DNA of 64,000 nucleotides from Macrothele yani (taxonomy: Eukaryota; Arthropoda; Arachnida; Araneae; Macrothelidae), in the NCBI GenBank assembly GCA_039090855.1, contig CM077005.1, positions 70,676,607-70,740,606 on the forward strand. Reading direction: 5' to 3'. Within the stretch, counting starts at the first letter, position 1. Every line of letters starts with the position of its first letter. Below, one piece after another: positions 45,588 to 56,086 of this stretch. The notes under the pieces are model-generated. The model was not told where the DNA came from. It saw nothing but the letters and a program-made list of their open reading frames with translations, and made no database searches. Position numbers and translations under genes: made by a program.

Positions 45588-47219
45588 CACTGCTGGACAA
45601 TTGCTAAGGACGGATCATAAACGGCTATATAGCGCATAAAAAAGTAAGTGTGGTTGAATGCCAAGTGAAATAAAATAATGTCAGAATGCCAGGACATTAC
45701 AAGAAAGACAATTTATTGTGCTCTGAAATCCAGAAGGCTTTGGAACGTGTTCAAGGGACAAACAGACCATTTTGTGCAGAATACGTAAACGTGAAAGAAA
45801 TGCAATTACCGTCCGCAGGCGTTCCGGCGTAAGATGTCAATACGGGATATGGCCACCATGGAGGGTGATGCAAGATTCCACACGTTGTGTCATGCTTTGC
45901 ACAACATTATCAAGCAGCTGTTGGGGTAATTTATCCCATTCCTCTGTCAGTGCATGGATGAGGGTGTCCTTGTTTATTGGAGGGCATTGGTGACCAGCAA
46001 GACTCCTCCCCAAAGCATCCCACACATTTTCAATGGGATGCAGATCTGGAGAACGTGCTGGCCATGCGAGGCGTTGAATATCTTCGCTCTCAAGACACTC
46101 CTGGACAGCGACTGTTCGATGACATGTTGTGTTGTCGTCCAATGAAAATGAATCTATCACTGACAGCACCACGGAACGTGAACATGAGGTAGCAGAACAT
46201 CATTAATGTATCGTTGGCCAGTCATAGTCACAGTTGGAAGCACATAGAGGGACGTACGGCCATTGATCATGATGCCAGCCCATACCATGACACTACATGT
46301 CGGATATCGGTCCCTTTCCTGTATGTTTGCTGGACAATATGCAGTACCACTATCACGCCAGATCAGTTGTCGTCGACAATCAGACGATAGACTGTATTTA
46401 CTCTCATCTGAGAAGAGGACAGCAGGCCAGTCGTTATCAGTCCAATTGCGATGTTGATGGCACCATTGCAAACGGGCGGTACGGTGACGTCTGGACAATG
46501 GGATCATGCAAACAGCAGACCAGTCGTTATCAGTCCAATTGCGATGTTGATGGCACCATTGCAAACGGGCGGTACGGTGACGTCTGGACAATGGGATGCA
46601 CACAACAGGACGGCGGGCGTATAGTCCTCCTTCATGCAAACGTCTGGCGACAGTTTTTCGGGAGATCTGCTTGCCCGTAGCAGCCATAAACTGATTTGCT
46701 ACCTCACTAGCTGTGCTGCGCCGGTGTCTTTTTGTTGATAGCACTATGTACTGATCTTCTGCATGTGCCGTACTGCGAACACTACCTCCCCGTGAAGTTT
46801 GCTACACTCTCCATTTGTTTGAAATGATTTCCAAAGCCTTGAAACAACACTGTGGCTGACGTCGAACTCCCTGGCAACATCTGTTATTTTTCGCCCTTCT
46901 TCAATCTTGCCAATAATACGACCACGCGTAAAATCATCTAGGTGATGTCGGGAAGACATACTGAAAATTGCAAGTTCGTCAATTGATTCTTTCCCTTTCA
47001 ACTTTGCGTTTGAACAACAACGGTCAATACACGTCAAATCCTTTATATCTCTTATCAGCGCTATGACGTCACGAACAAGTTCGGCAATCCAAAATTTGCA
47101 TACGCACAACACGTCTTACTGTATCCCGCACTTATGCTAATTTCCACATTTTCCTGCCTTCCATTTTATGGTTGCTATCGTTGCTATTGTCATCCGTCCT
47201 TAGCAATTGTCCGGCAGTG
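45588..47219 (-). mobile_element. Tc1-C transposon with clear ends
   Basis: Terminal repeats CACTGCTGGACAATTGC and (reverse complement) CACTGCCGGACAATTGC continue to GGACGGAT, with one mismatch in 28 bases. TA lies on both sides (45586-45587 and 47220-47221). Transposase on the minus strand is broken. Inserted in the 3' UTR of a Penelope element, with RTE-A copy 2 following after TATATA. Confidence 0.93.
45837..47112 (-). pseudogene. Tc1-C transposase, frameshifted, with an in-frame 31-residue duplication
   Basis: Three minus-strand frames. 47112-46744 holds the N-terminal helix-turn-helix (FTRGRIIGKIEEGRKITDVA, VVSRLWKSFQ). 46744-46157 holds the second DNA-binding half and the first catalytic Asp (LFSDESKYSL). 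46172-45837 holds DDNTTCH and SPDLHPIENVWD, spaced 34 residues as usual for Tc1. Inside the second frame a 93-base segment at about 46427-46519 is repeated at 46520-46612, duplicating IPLSRRHRTARLQWCHQHRN and the following residues just before the catalytic Asp. Frameshifts at about 46744 and 46165 make it inactive. Confidence 0.87.
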
Positions 47220-47225
47220 TATATA

Positions 47226-50200
47226 TCATCATCATCATCATCATGTCAACCATTATCAGTCCACTGCTGGACGAAGGTCTCCCCAAGTTTCTTCCACAAC
47301 GGTCTGTCTTGTGCCAGTCTCCTCCATGTCACTCCCGCATACTTTCGAATTTCATCCACCCATCTCCCATGTGGTCTTCTTCTGGGTCTTTTTCTGTCCC
47401 TTGGAATCCAATCTAAAAATTTCGGCTGTCCATCGATGGTCTGTCCTTCTGGCAGTATGCCTAGCCCATTGCCATTTCAGGGATGTTACTCTGATCATGA
47501 TGTCTTCCACTCTTGTCATTTTTCGAATCCACAAGTTCCTCTTCTTATCTCTCCTGGTTACACCAAGCACGCACCTCTCCATGTTTTCTTTGAGTTGTCT
47601 GCAGCCTTTATATGTCTCTTTTAGTTAAGGTCCACATCTCTGCACCATACCTAAGCACTGGAAGGATGCATTGATCAAACACTTTTCTTTTAAGACATAA
47701 TGGCATATTGCTCTTGAAAATTATGCTGTTTCTTCCAAAAGCTCTCCAGGCAAGTTTTGTATACCGATTAATTTCTTCATCAATGTGACCCTCACTTGAT
47801 TTCTGCTGTCCAAGATAAACATACGTGTCTGTTATCTCCAGCTTTTCTCCATCAATTGATAAATCTTCATTTCGTGTAAAAGCATTGAACATCACTTTTG
47901 TCTTCTGAAAGTTCATTTTTAATCCCACTTCTTTACTCTTGTCAGCAAGTTCTTGGATCATACTCTGCAGCTCTGATGGGGTAGTTGCAAAAATGACTAT
48001 GTCATCAGCAAAACGAAGGTGGGTTAGATAATCTCCATTAATCTTTATCCCTTTGTTTTCCCAGTTCAGTGATTGAAAGACATTTTCCAATGTGGCATTG
48101 AAGAGCTTCGGAGATATTTCGACACCTTGTCTCACTCCCTTTCCAATTTTTATGTGTGTTGTATTTTCGAACAGCCGAATCTTTGCACTTGCATTTTCAT
48201 AGATGTTATTAATAATATTAATGTATGCATCTTCAATACCGCAGGATTTCAGAGCCATTGCAACTGCTGATGGTTTCACCGAATCAAAGGCTTTTTCATA
48301 ATCGATAAAAGCCATGCACAATGGAAGTTCATATTCCTCGCTCTTTCAATTAGTTCTCTCAGTACGTGGATATGATCTATTGTGCTGTAGCCACTCCTGA
48401 ATCCAGCTTGTTCTCTCGGTTGAGCCATATCCAGTGTCACCTTCAAGCGGTGTGAAAGAACTTTAGTGAAGATTTTATAAACCACTGATAGGAGGCTGAT
48501 AGGTCTGTAGTTCCTGAGATCCTCAATGTCACCTTTTTAATGTAGCAGGATCATTATAGCGTTGTTCCAATCCTCAGGAATCTTCCCTTCATTAAGGCAT
48601 CGAGTGAAAATTTGGGCGAGTACTGTTTCAATTTCTCCACTTGCTTCTTGTATGATGTCTACAGTAATTCCATCTTCTCCTGGAGCTTTTCCCCGCTTCA
48701 TGTTCTTGATTGTATGTGCAACTTCCGCTGGGAGGACTGGAAGAACTCTGGTACTGGTACCTTCCATGATGTCTGGAGTACTTGCATCATCCCTTTCATA
48801 TAACTTGGAGTAGAAATCTTTCACTCTTGTCAAAATTTTGCCTCTGTTTCTTGTTACAGAACCATCTTCTTTTCTCAGTGCCATAATATTTTTTCTTCCC
48901 TTACTGAGATGTCCCTTTGCTATCCTTAGGCTTTGGTTGTTTTCAATTGCTTTCCTCACTAGTTCACAGTTGAATTTCCTTACGTCTTCAGTGATACTTT
49001 TTCGTACTTGTCTTGCATAGCTCTATGTATTCCACTTTGGAAGTCACATCTTCTTTAGTTGTCCTCATCTCTCTTCTTTTTTGCATCAACATTTTGGTTT
49101 TTCCTGATAATTTGTTCACATGCAACTTGTTCTTAGACCCAGCTAATTTTGTTGCTGTTTCCATAAGAGCTTTGGTTACTTTTCTGTTAACTTCAGAAAC
49201 ATCCACTTCTTCCGATGTTAGGCCTTCTAAAGCAGAAAATCTGTTCTTCAGTTCCAACTTGAAGGTATTATGGTGTTTTTTAAGGTTGGTTATGTCAATA
49301 CATTTTGTTTGTCTTATGAGCTTGCCACGTTCGAGTTTAGTGTTGAGGTGCATCTTACATCTCACCAATCTATGGTCACTACCTGTGTTGAACTTGTTTA
49401 GCACACTGCAGTCTTCTATGACGAATTTTTTGTTACACATAATAAAATCAATTTCACTTGTCGTCCCATTTGGATGTCTCCATGTTCATTTCCTGTGCGG
49501 CTTTTTCTTGAAAAAGGAGTTCAAGATGAAAAACCTTTCTGCCTCTGCAAACTCTACGAGAGTATTTCCACGCTGGTTTCTGTTGCCGTGACCGAATTTA
49601 CCTACTGAAGTTTCATTCTGTTGCCGTTGCCCTATTTTTGCATTGAAATCTCCCATAAATATCTTCAAGTGCTGCTTACCTTTATTATTTAGATGGAGAA
49701 TTTCCTCATAAAATTCTTCAATTTCTTCTTCAGGATGACTTGTGGTGGGTGCATAAGTTTGAATAATCTGAGCCTGGTATCTTCTTCATAGTTGGATAAC
49801 GAGTCATGCAGCTCTGTCAGAGGAACTTTCAACTTCTACAACTTTATCCTTCAGTTTCTTGTTTATTATAAATCCAACACCACTGGTTCTTGCAGTATCA
49901 ATCTCACGATAGCAGAAGAGATGTCCACTTTTCAGTTCAGTGAGATCTTCTCCTTTTCTCACTTAGCCCGACGATGTCCCACTTGATCCTTTGTAGTTCC
50001 TCTTCCAATTCAAGAAGCCTTGAATCAGAAGATGGGGAACGTCCATTATACGTAGCCAAGGTCAGCATCAGATGGCAGCCTAGTTCGGTCCTTCGGGGAT
50101 TCTTAGCACCCTCTGCCTTCATGTCGCACTGGCCGCTGCCTTTGCCAGGTACATTCCAGCTGCCGGAGACTGAGGGCCAAGATTTAAGTTGTGGAGTCAT

Positions 50201-50408
50201 TTTGGAGGGGTTTGGCCATAACTCACCACGCTGGCCAAGCAGGTTGGTGAGTGTGGGATAGCATTTCCTCTAATCCCAATAATATCGTTATACCGCTATT
50301 GGCGGTCGTCAGAGCCCCTTTAGTGGGAACAGGATGCACCACGAGAAGGCGGGGTTGACATTTGTCAAGGAGAGGCTGTGATGTTACGTATCACCTGACC
50401 TTACATTC

Positions 50409-50413
<5 letters not shown>
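47226..50413 (-). mobile_element. RTE-A (BovB/RTE-like) copy 2, near full length, inactive
   Basis: Minus strand, with the (ATG)n tail at 47226-47246 and the 5' end at about 50413 next to (TA)n. Frames from 5' to 3': endonuclease start 50200-49937, middle 49668-49486 (MGDFNAKIGQRQ), end and linker 49440-48988 (with intact GSDHRLVRCKM), RT start 48959-48537 (GEDGITVDIIQEASG), 48485-48276, RT core 48321-47608 (AFIDYEKAFDSV, GKGVRQGVEISPKLF, LRFADDIVIF) and C-terminus 47582-47352. A one-base loss near 48342 and others break the frame. Motif B Asp-Thr is Val-Glu here. Confidence 0.9.

Positions 50414-50438
<25 letters not shown>
50414..50438. repeat. (TA)n microsatellite at the 5' edge of RTE-A copy 2
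   Basis: TA repeat directly abutting the 5' end of RTE-A, as at copy 1. TATATA also lies on its 3' side next to Tc1-C, so the retrotransposon sits inside a TA tract. Confidence 0.9.
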
Positions 50439-50439
<1 letters not shown>

Positions 50440-50560
50440 CTTGATCTTACCCGTGAATGTTATATCTGAAGATGGGGACGTTGTGATCCCCGAAAGATCT
50501 TGTGTTGTGTTTTAACTGTAATGCTTAATTACATGTGTGTATGTGTGCTACTTATGTGTT
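50439..50560 (+). mobile_element. detached 3' tail of the second Penelope-like element
   Basis: Continues the Penelope 3' UTR interrupted at 45587. It carries CTGAAGA, a paired stem, GAAAGATCT and GTTTTAACTG, the same order as the end of the 16.3-19.3 kb element. Confidence 0.6.
50466..50495 (+). ncRNA. candidate hammerhead-like ribozyme core, second Penelope family
   Basis: CTGAAGA (50466-50472), one T, stem GGGGA/TCCCC (50474-50478 with 50487-50491), eight-base loop, GAAA (50492-50495). The core strings match the copy at 19202-19229 while the stem bases differ yet pair, as expected for a conserved RNA fold. Confidence 0.45.
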
Positions 50561-51488
50561 TTATCATGTGAAGTCGATATTTTACCTTTCACCATTTTTA
50601 ACACGAATCATCCTTCATAAAAAAAAAAAAAATACAATTTGTCGAGCTTTTGCACATCTATGGATGGCTTTGTCAAGGCTAAAAGTGTAAACAAACTGAA
50701 AATGAGAAGTTATTTAAATACGAGAATGCTTACATGAGACATAAAGAATGATTAAATACATGGTGCGTTGTATTCTGAATGTGAAGTCATGATGAGATGT
50801 GTTAGTTCGGAACATGGCAGTTTTCAGGGGGGAGCTCGGCAAATTGTATTTTGTTTCGTACACCAGTTAAACGGATTACCACTTCAATCTTATGTACTTG
50901 GTGTATTAATCAGTTGTACTAACTTATTGAGAGTCTTTACACTAAGTGGACTTCTTGTTCAGAATTCAAGCACCCATTGGATTTCTGAAAACTCAGCACT
51001 TATGATACCTGCTGACATGTTTGTCTATTCGTGTGTTTTTCTGTATTCATATTTTCATTCTGCCACTGTAGAACAAAACCTATGTATACATGATACATTA
51101 TTTATTTTGAAATAATGCGTCATGCATATATATTTCATGTATGGTATTGGGTTGAAGAGCTGTAGGATTTTGATTGTTGATAGCCATTTTTACAAATTTC
51201 ATTTATTGTAATCTTTGTTTACTAAAGAAATTATTTTTTGAGAAAATAATTAAAATTTACCAGATATGTAATTTATATAAAGTTGAAAAACTTCCTGTGG
51301 ATGGTGTTTGTGTTCCCCAGTGGCTGAAACTTTGAACTCTGCGATAGTTTTAAACTGTGTAACTTTGTTTTTCTCGTATCTTATATTCTGTATCTGTGAT
51401 TATTAAGTGAAATTATAAAGTTTAACTAAAGTTGTAGATAAGTGTTATATGATTTCAAGTGTAAAGTGAGTTTGTAAATATATTTCAG
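50561..51488. other. intron DNA, nothing recognised, ending in a splice acceptor
   Basis: No coding signal beyond chance ORFs (50768-51115). It ends AATATATTTCAG immediately before the CUL2 exon. Confidence 0.5.
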
Positions 51489-51571
51489 TTAGGACTGGAA
51501 TTATGGAAACAGAACATGATTGAAGCTTTGCGAGAAAATCTGATTCATCTGTTATTAGAAGGAATCAAAAA
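51489..51571 (+). CDS. CUL2: cullin-2 exon (second of three in window)
   Basis: An 83-base exon: acceptor TATATTTCAG before it, donor GTAAGA after it. 27 codons from LGLELWKQNMIEALRENLIH to LLLEGIK plus AA, which with T from the next exon completes Asn. Joined to the first exon it reads LEIGE-LGLELW, matching human CUL2 MEIGE-LALDMW (about residues 137-147). This is within the second N-terminal cullin repeat. The exon sits alone in transposon-filled introns: 22.4 kb upstream, 7.5 kb downstream. Confidence 0.92.
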
Positions 51572-51819
51572 GTAAGAAAGATTTCTGTGTTAACTTCCTC
51601 ATTATTTAGATAATTAAGAAGTCATAATGAATAACAAAACAAGTTTATGGAAAATATGTATTTTAATAAATGCCACGTTTTATTGTTTGCTCAACAGTTA
51701 GAAAGCTGACCTCTTAGGTGTGGATTTGAGCTTGAGTGTAATGTATTGTTTCTTGTTTTAGATATAATTTTTCTTTTTCTTCCTTCGATTCTGTAGTGAT
51801 TTCCTGATTTTATTTCCAC

Positions 51820-52250
51820 AGTTTATATGATATATGGACAAGAGACATTAGAAGTTCTTTCCTAATAGCATGTTGGTTCTCTAGCACAAAAAACAGCCTG
51901 TACACACGCCAAGGTATAGACTCCACCAGTTGCTGAAGGTAATACCATCCATGCCTGTTACAGCATTGTCCACAACTCCACCTGATAGATCTGTCCAAGA
52001 TCCATGGATCCGATGTGCCACTCCATGGCTCCCAGAGAGCTTCCACAGAGTTAAAATCCAGAGAACTAGTGGACCACTGGATGGTTCAAACTCAGATGAG
52101 TGTTCCTCAGGCCATGCCTCGGTGGTTGTGGCCCAGTGGAGCAGCGAAATGGACCATTGGCTGCAGGATGCGCAAAGTCCATGTAGGCACTCTACCAGCA
52201 TGTGCTGGTAGCGTGCAGCGGTTAAGGACCTCTCTAGACACACTAAGGGA
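51820..52250 (-). pseudogene. Tc1-like transposase C-terminal relic
   Basis: The minus-strand frame 52046-51810 and its neighbour frame read SLDFNSVEALWEPW and YLQQLVESIPWRV, matching the SPDLNPIEHLW and LQQLVESMPRRV parts of Tc1-like transposases. Upstream, 52279-52050 retains CLERSLTAARYQHMLVE. Heavily decayed. Its neighbour Tc1-F begins at 52255 right beside it. Confidence 0.6.
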
Positions 52251-52254
52251 CCTA

Positions 52255-52925
52255 CAGTGGTGGCCAAAATTGTGGACATTCTTTGAAAATTTCATGTTTT
52301 GCAAATTTGCAGTCTTATAGGAAATGTTATGCTTCACTAAATGCGAATGTTTATGTATCAACTGAAAGAGAATTTAATGCTGAATTCAATACAAAAAACA
52401 GAATTCAAATATTTGCAGTACAAAAACGTTATTCTGCAAATGCTGCAATAATGATAAATCTACACTGCAGTCTGTTAATGTGATGTTAGATACTTATGAT
52501 TACAGTGTGATGTTAGATGCTTATGATTACAGTGTGATGTTAATATTTAGTAGGGTAGCCTTTATTGTTTAAAAAAGGGACACAGTGACATCTCATTGAG
52601 CCAAGAAGTGTTTGAAGCTCTGCCTTCACTATTGCACGGAAAGAGATTCCTGATGGAAGGTAGCAGTTTTGGTTCCATGATAGTATCAGTGTAGTTTCTG
52701 GGGTTCTGCGTGCCATCGATTACATGCAGGCAGCTAACGCCATCTACTGCCATACATGCCCAAATCATAATGCTTGTTGGCTGCTTTACATTTGCCACAA
52801 TACAGTCAGGTGTAGTTCTTCTTCCACTTGATATCTCACATGTTTTTGCCTATCACTACTAAATAAGGATATCATATTTTTGTCACTCTAAATAACTTGC
52901 TTCCACTGATCTTCTGTCCATTTAG
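52255..52925 (-). mobile_element. Tc1-F transposon relic with one terminal repeat
   Basis: The end at 52255 reads CAGTGGTGGCCAAAATTGTG, a common Tc1-type terminus, preceded by TA. The minus-strand coding part from about 52925 includes WTEDQWKQVI, then a TAG stop in place of Trp before SDKNMISLF (first catalytic Asp region), and QPTSIMIWACMAVDGVSCLH (52798-52562). The part with the second Asp and Glu is deleted. A 28-base unit containing GTGATGTTAGATGCTTATGA is repeated about 2.4 times at 52480-52545. Its 5' end is replaced by a hAT-like element at 52927. Confidence 0.75.
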
Positions 52926-52926
52926 T

Positions 52927-54290
52927 GTACATAGCTGCCAATCCTTCCGATTTCCCCGGAAAGCTTCCGATTTTGGGGCGTTTTTCCGATATTCCGATCG
53001 GAAAGTGATTTCTTCCGATTCTTCATTCTCGGACCAAAAATCTTTTTCTTCCCATTTCAAGAGCAAAAAAAAAAAAAAAAAAAAATTCCTTGACACGAGA
53101 TAATTAAAAAGAAAAAATTCTCCTTATTTCTGCTGTGAAGAGAAAGTGCGAGCGGCACGGTTTTCTGTTTACACGTGGACTTTTGGATGGATCTGAGTAC
53201 CTTCTCCTGCGCAAGCAGCACAATGCTGGTGACAATTCCCATCAGGCTATGCAGCTGCAATAATGTAAGGTTACAATCACATTCTCTCTCTCGCTGTCCC
53301 CCTCCCCCGTTCTCCTTTTCAGATAACGCATAGTTCGTCTTCGGGGTCGCAGCTTCTCAGAGGCCAGCGTGAGTGTGTCTTGCATTCCAGCACTCCCAGT
53401 TCGAAATGCTATTTCAGAATAGTTATCGTAGAAAAAAAAATTCAAACAAATTTTAAATCTGTGGAATTTTTAAGCCCAGATCGATACCCAACATGGCGAA
53501 ATTAAGCAAAAGCTGCCAGTTTTGTGAACTTAAAAATGCATTAGGCATGGTTTCGTAACTTCTTCTGTGGCAATAAATATGACCTAACAAAAAAGATTGC
53601 TACTGTAAGAGGAAGTTGAAAAAGAAAAAAAGTCCAGTGTTCATTCGAGCCTGTGCTTCTCCAGCAATGATTTATTTTGCTGGTCCATTAGTCAGTAAGT
53701 TTTCTACGCTTTTCAACCGTGCTTTTTTTGTTTGTCGCTCGATAACGTGCATAAAAATGCCTTGGCTTGATTCAAAGAAATTAATATGTTGGGGTACTAT
53801 TTTTTTCCTTTGCAAATTGCATCTCTTTAAGCTGTTACTGTTTTACTACAGCAGTTTTACTCACATTTTTTTCAAGTGTCAATAAATTTAATATTAGTGA
53901 TTCACTATGAGCAGCAATATGAAAGGGGGAAAAAAGTACTATCAAACATTCCGTGATGCGTATTCGGCGGAATTCCTGTGTATTCCAAAATCTTCAAAAA
54001 ATGAAAAATATGCGTTTTGCACTGCGTGTCATGTAATTTCAGCGTTTCGCGTGGTGGAAGGAATGATATTACTAATCATATTTCTAGTGCCCAGCATAAA
54101 TCTAATGTTGACTGCGTGGAAAAAATATACGAAATTAACTTCCTTTGTTAAAAGTTTTAATGAACTGGATGCGATTCGTGCAAAATGTTTGTTCATTTTG
54201 TCTTTAGTTGAGCATAATTTACCAATTAGTGTCACTAATTTATTTCATATTTTTTATTTGACTGACTCATCGTTCGTCTCTCCGTAAGAT
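52927..54290 (+). mobile_element. hAT transposon, N-terminal part
   Basis: Starts near 52927 with a hAT-like end (CATAGCTGCCAATCCTTCCG). At 53907-54287 it encodes the N-terminus of a transposase with a BED-like zinc finger: FRDAYSAEFLCIPKSSKNEK, CTACH, then after a one-base frameshift near 54055, NDITNHISSAQHKSN (the His pair), and RAKCLFILSLVEHNLPISVT. The RNase H core is missing. An A run at 53067-53085 interrupts the 5' region. Minus-strand ORFs here are shadows. Confidence 0.68.
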
Positions 54291-54396
54291 AATCCTAGCA
54301 TGAAAATAGTTTGTTTTTGAAAACATTTTAGTTTGTTCCGTGATGGTGTGGGATACGACAAGCAACATCTGCTTATTTTCAGTTGCTTGGAACTTC

Positions 54397-54520
54397 CTTG
54401 TCCTGGGTGGTGTAATGGATAGCATGCTGAAACGGAAATTGGTAGATGTGGGTTTGATTCCTGCCCAGGGCAATGTAATTTTCAAGTTTTCTGAAGGAGT
54501 TGCTACATGGAAACAGTGAA
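54397..54520 (+). repeat. tRNA-derived SINE, tRNA-Arg-like head
   Basis: A box TGGTGTAATGG at 54408-54418 and B box GGTTTGATTCC at 54451-54461, spaced as in a tRNA. Acceptor-stem halves CCTGGGT and GCCCAGG pair (54402-54408 with about 54463-54469). GGATAGCATGCTG and ACGG at the anticodon loop resemble tRNA-Arg(ACG). The body continues GTAATTTTCAAGTTTTC, shared with 5520 kb-region hairpin at 5.52 kb. D- and anticodon-arm pairing is poor, so it is a SINE rather than a working tRNA gene. Confidence 0.65.
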
Positions 54521-54631
54521 AATATGGCACATTTGTGCCAACAATTAAAATACAGTTTTAGTTCCAAATATTTTTTAGCATCAGTAGAAAGGCCATTTTA
54601 TGTAATATCAATAAACCAATAAGGAAGCAAA

Positions 54632-54725
54632 AAATTTCATGCATGATTTATTACATACTAAACTTTAGGAATAGCAAGATCTTTCGTCTGAAACGTAGCC
54701 TTCTTCACACTAGAAACAAACACTC
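54632..54725 (-). repeat. Penelope-type terminal segment, inverted partner of 58560-58660
   Basis: About 90 bases (CATGCATGATTTATTACAT, CTAAACTTTAGGAAT, AAGATCTTTCGTCTG, CTTCACACT) recur inverted at 58560-58660. On the minus strand it reads GTGAAGAAGG and ACGAAAGATCTT, resembling the CTGAAGA/GAAAGATCT motif of the other Penelope ends. Together the two segments bracket the LINE-B copy. Confidence 0.6.
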
Positions 54726-56086
54726 GCATGGTTGATATTTGTTGACACTTGTGTGATGAGAGTTGCAGATATTGGTTGGAGGAATAGGAAGATGCCCAGG
54801 ATGGAAATAATAAAGGTTGAAAGGCTCCCTGAAAATCATCAGTGATATTCTGACATACTCAGAGAACGACTGAAGGAGCTGAAGTCTGGTGAGAGGGATG
54901 TAGAAAAGAAGTGGGAATGTTTTAAGAACTGTGTAGTCACTGCTGCTGAAGAGGTCTGTGGCACCACAATAGTGGGTAACAATAGAGGTGATGCTTGGTG
55001 GAATAGTGAAATTGAAGAGGCAGTAAAAAGAAAGCCTATTTGGGGATGTTGCAGGGTAGATTTTCTGTAGATATGGCTGTAAGAAGCGTGAAGCCGCTAA
55101 ACTGGTTTGCCAGAGTAAGGCAAAAAGATGGGAAGGAGAAGGTGGAAAGGTATGAATGGGCTTTTTGGAAAGATAGGAAGTCTTTCTTGGAAGTACATGA
55201 GACTCAGGAAAAATAGGGGAAACAAAGTGTTCAGTTGTCTGAAGAATAGGATTGGGGAAATGATATGGGGGCCCAATGAGTTAAGTGAAAAATGGGGTGA
55301 ATATTTCTGTGAGTTATTAGATCAGGAAAGCAAAGATGATTCTGAAACAAATGCAGGTCATGGCACAGTGAAGGATGAAAGCATAGGAGGGATATCAAGA
55401 GAAGAAGTGTGTAAAGCTCTAAAATCTCTTCAGAATGGTAAGGCTTCGGGAGTTGATGGCATAACTGCTGAGATGTTAAAATATGGTGGTGACTCTGTAA
55501 TTGATTGATTAACTGAAATTTGCCAGTTGTGCAAAGAGTTAGGAATGGTTCCTCTAGATTTAAGAGATGCTATCATTGCTCCCTTGTATAAGGGAAAAGG
55601 TGATCAGACTGACTGCAAGAACTATCGTGGTATACGCGTATTAAATGTGCCAGGAAAAATGTTTGGTAAGGTCGTTATTGAAAAAGTGTGGGGTCTTACA
55701 TCAGAGAAAGTGTGGGATGTTCAGAGTGGTTTTATGCCTGGTTAAGGCTGCACTAACCAATTTTTTTAATTACGCATGATGATTGAAAAGTATCTAGCTG
55801 TTGGTAAGAAAGTTTTTGCTGCCTTCATAGATTTAGAGAAAGCTTACGACCAAGTAAATAGGATACTTTTGTGGAAGAATGAATGAATATGGTGTTACTG
55901 GAAATCTATTTAATAGTATAAGAGCCATGTATGCTGACAGTAGAGCCTGTGTACGAGTGAATGGTGTTTTATCAAAATGGTTTTCTATTGATGCAGGAGT
56001 CAGGAAAGGTTGTGTAATGTCTCCATGGCTGTTTAATATATTTATGGATGCGTGATGCAAATATAGATAATACTGATTTACAAGTA

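Noticed and set aside
53057..53445. Minus-strand ORFs around the 53.07-kb A run
   Set aside because: Poly-Phe from a homopolymer and no motif; they lie in the 5' non-coding part of a hAT-like element.
54402..54471. Functional tRNA-Arg gene
   Set aside because: A and B boxes and the acceptor stem are visible, but the D and anticodon arms pair poorly and no T-run terminator follows, so it is called a SINE head.
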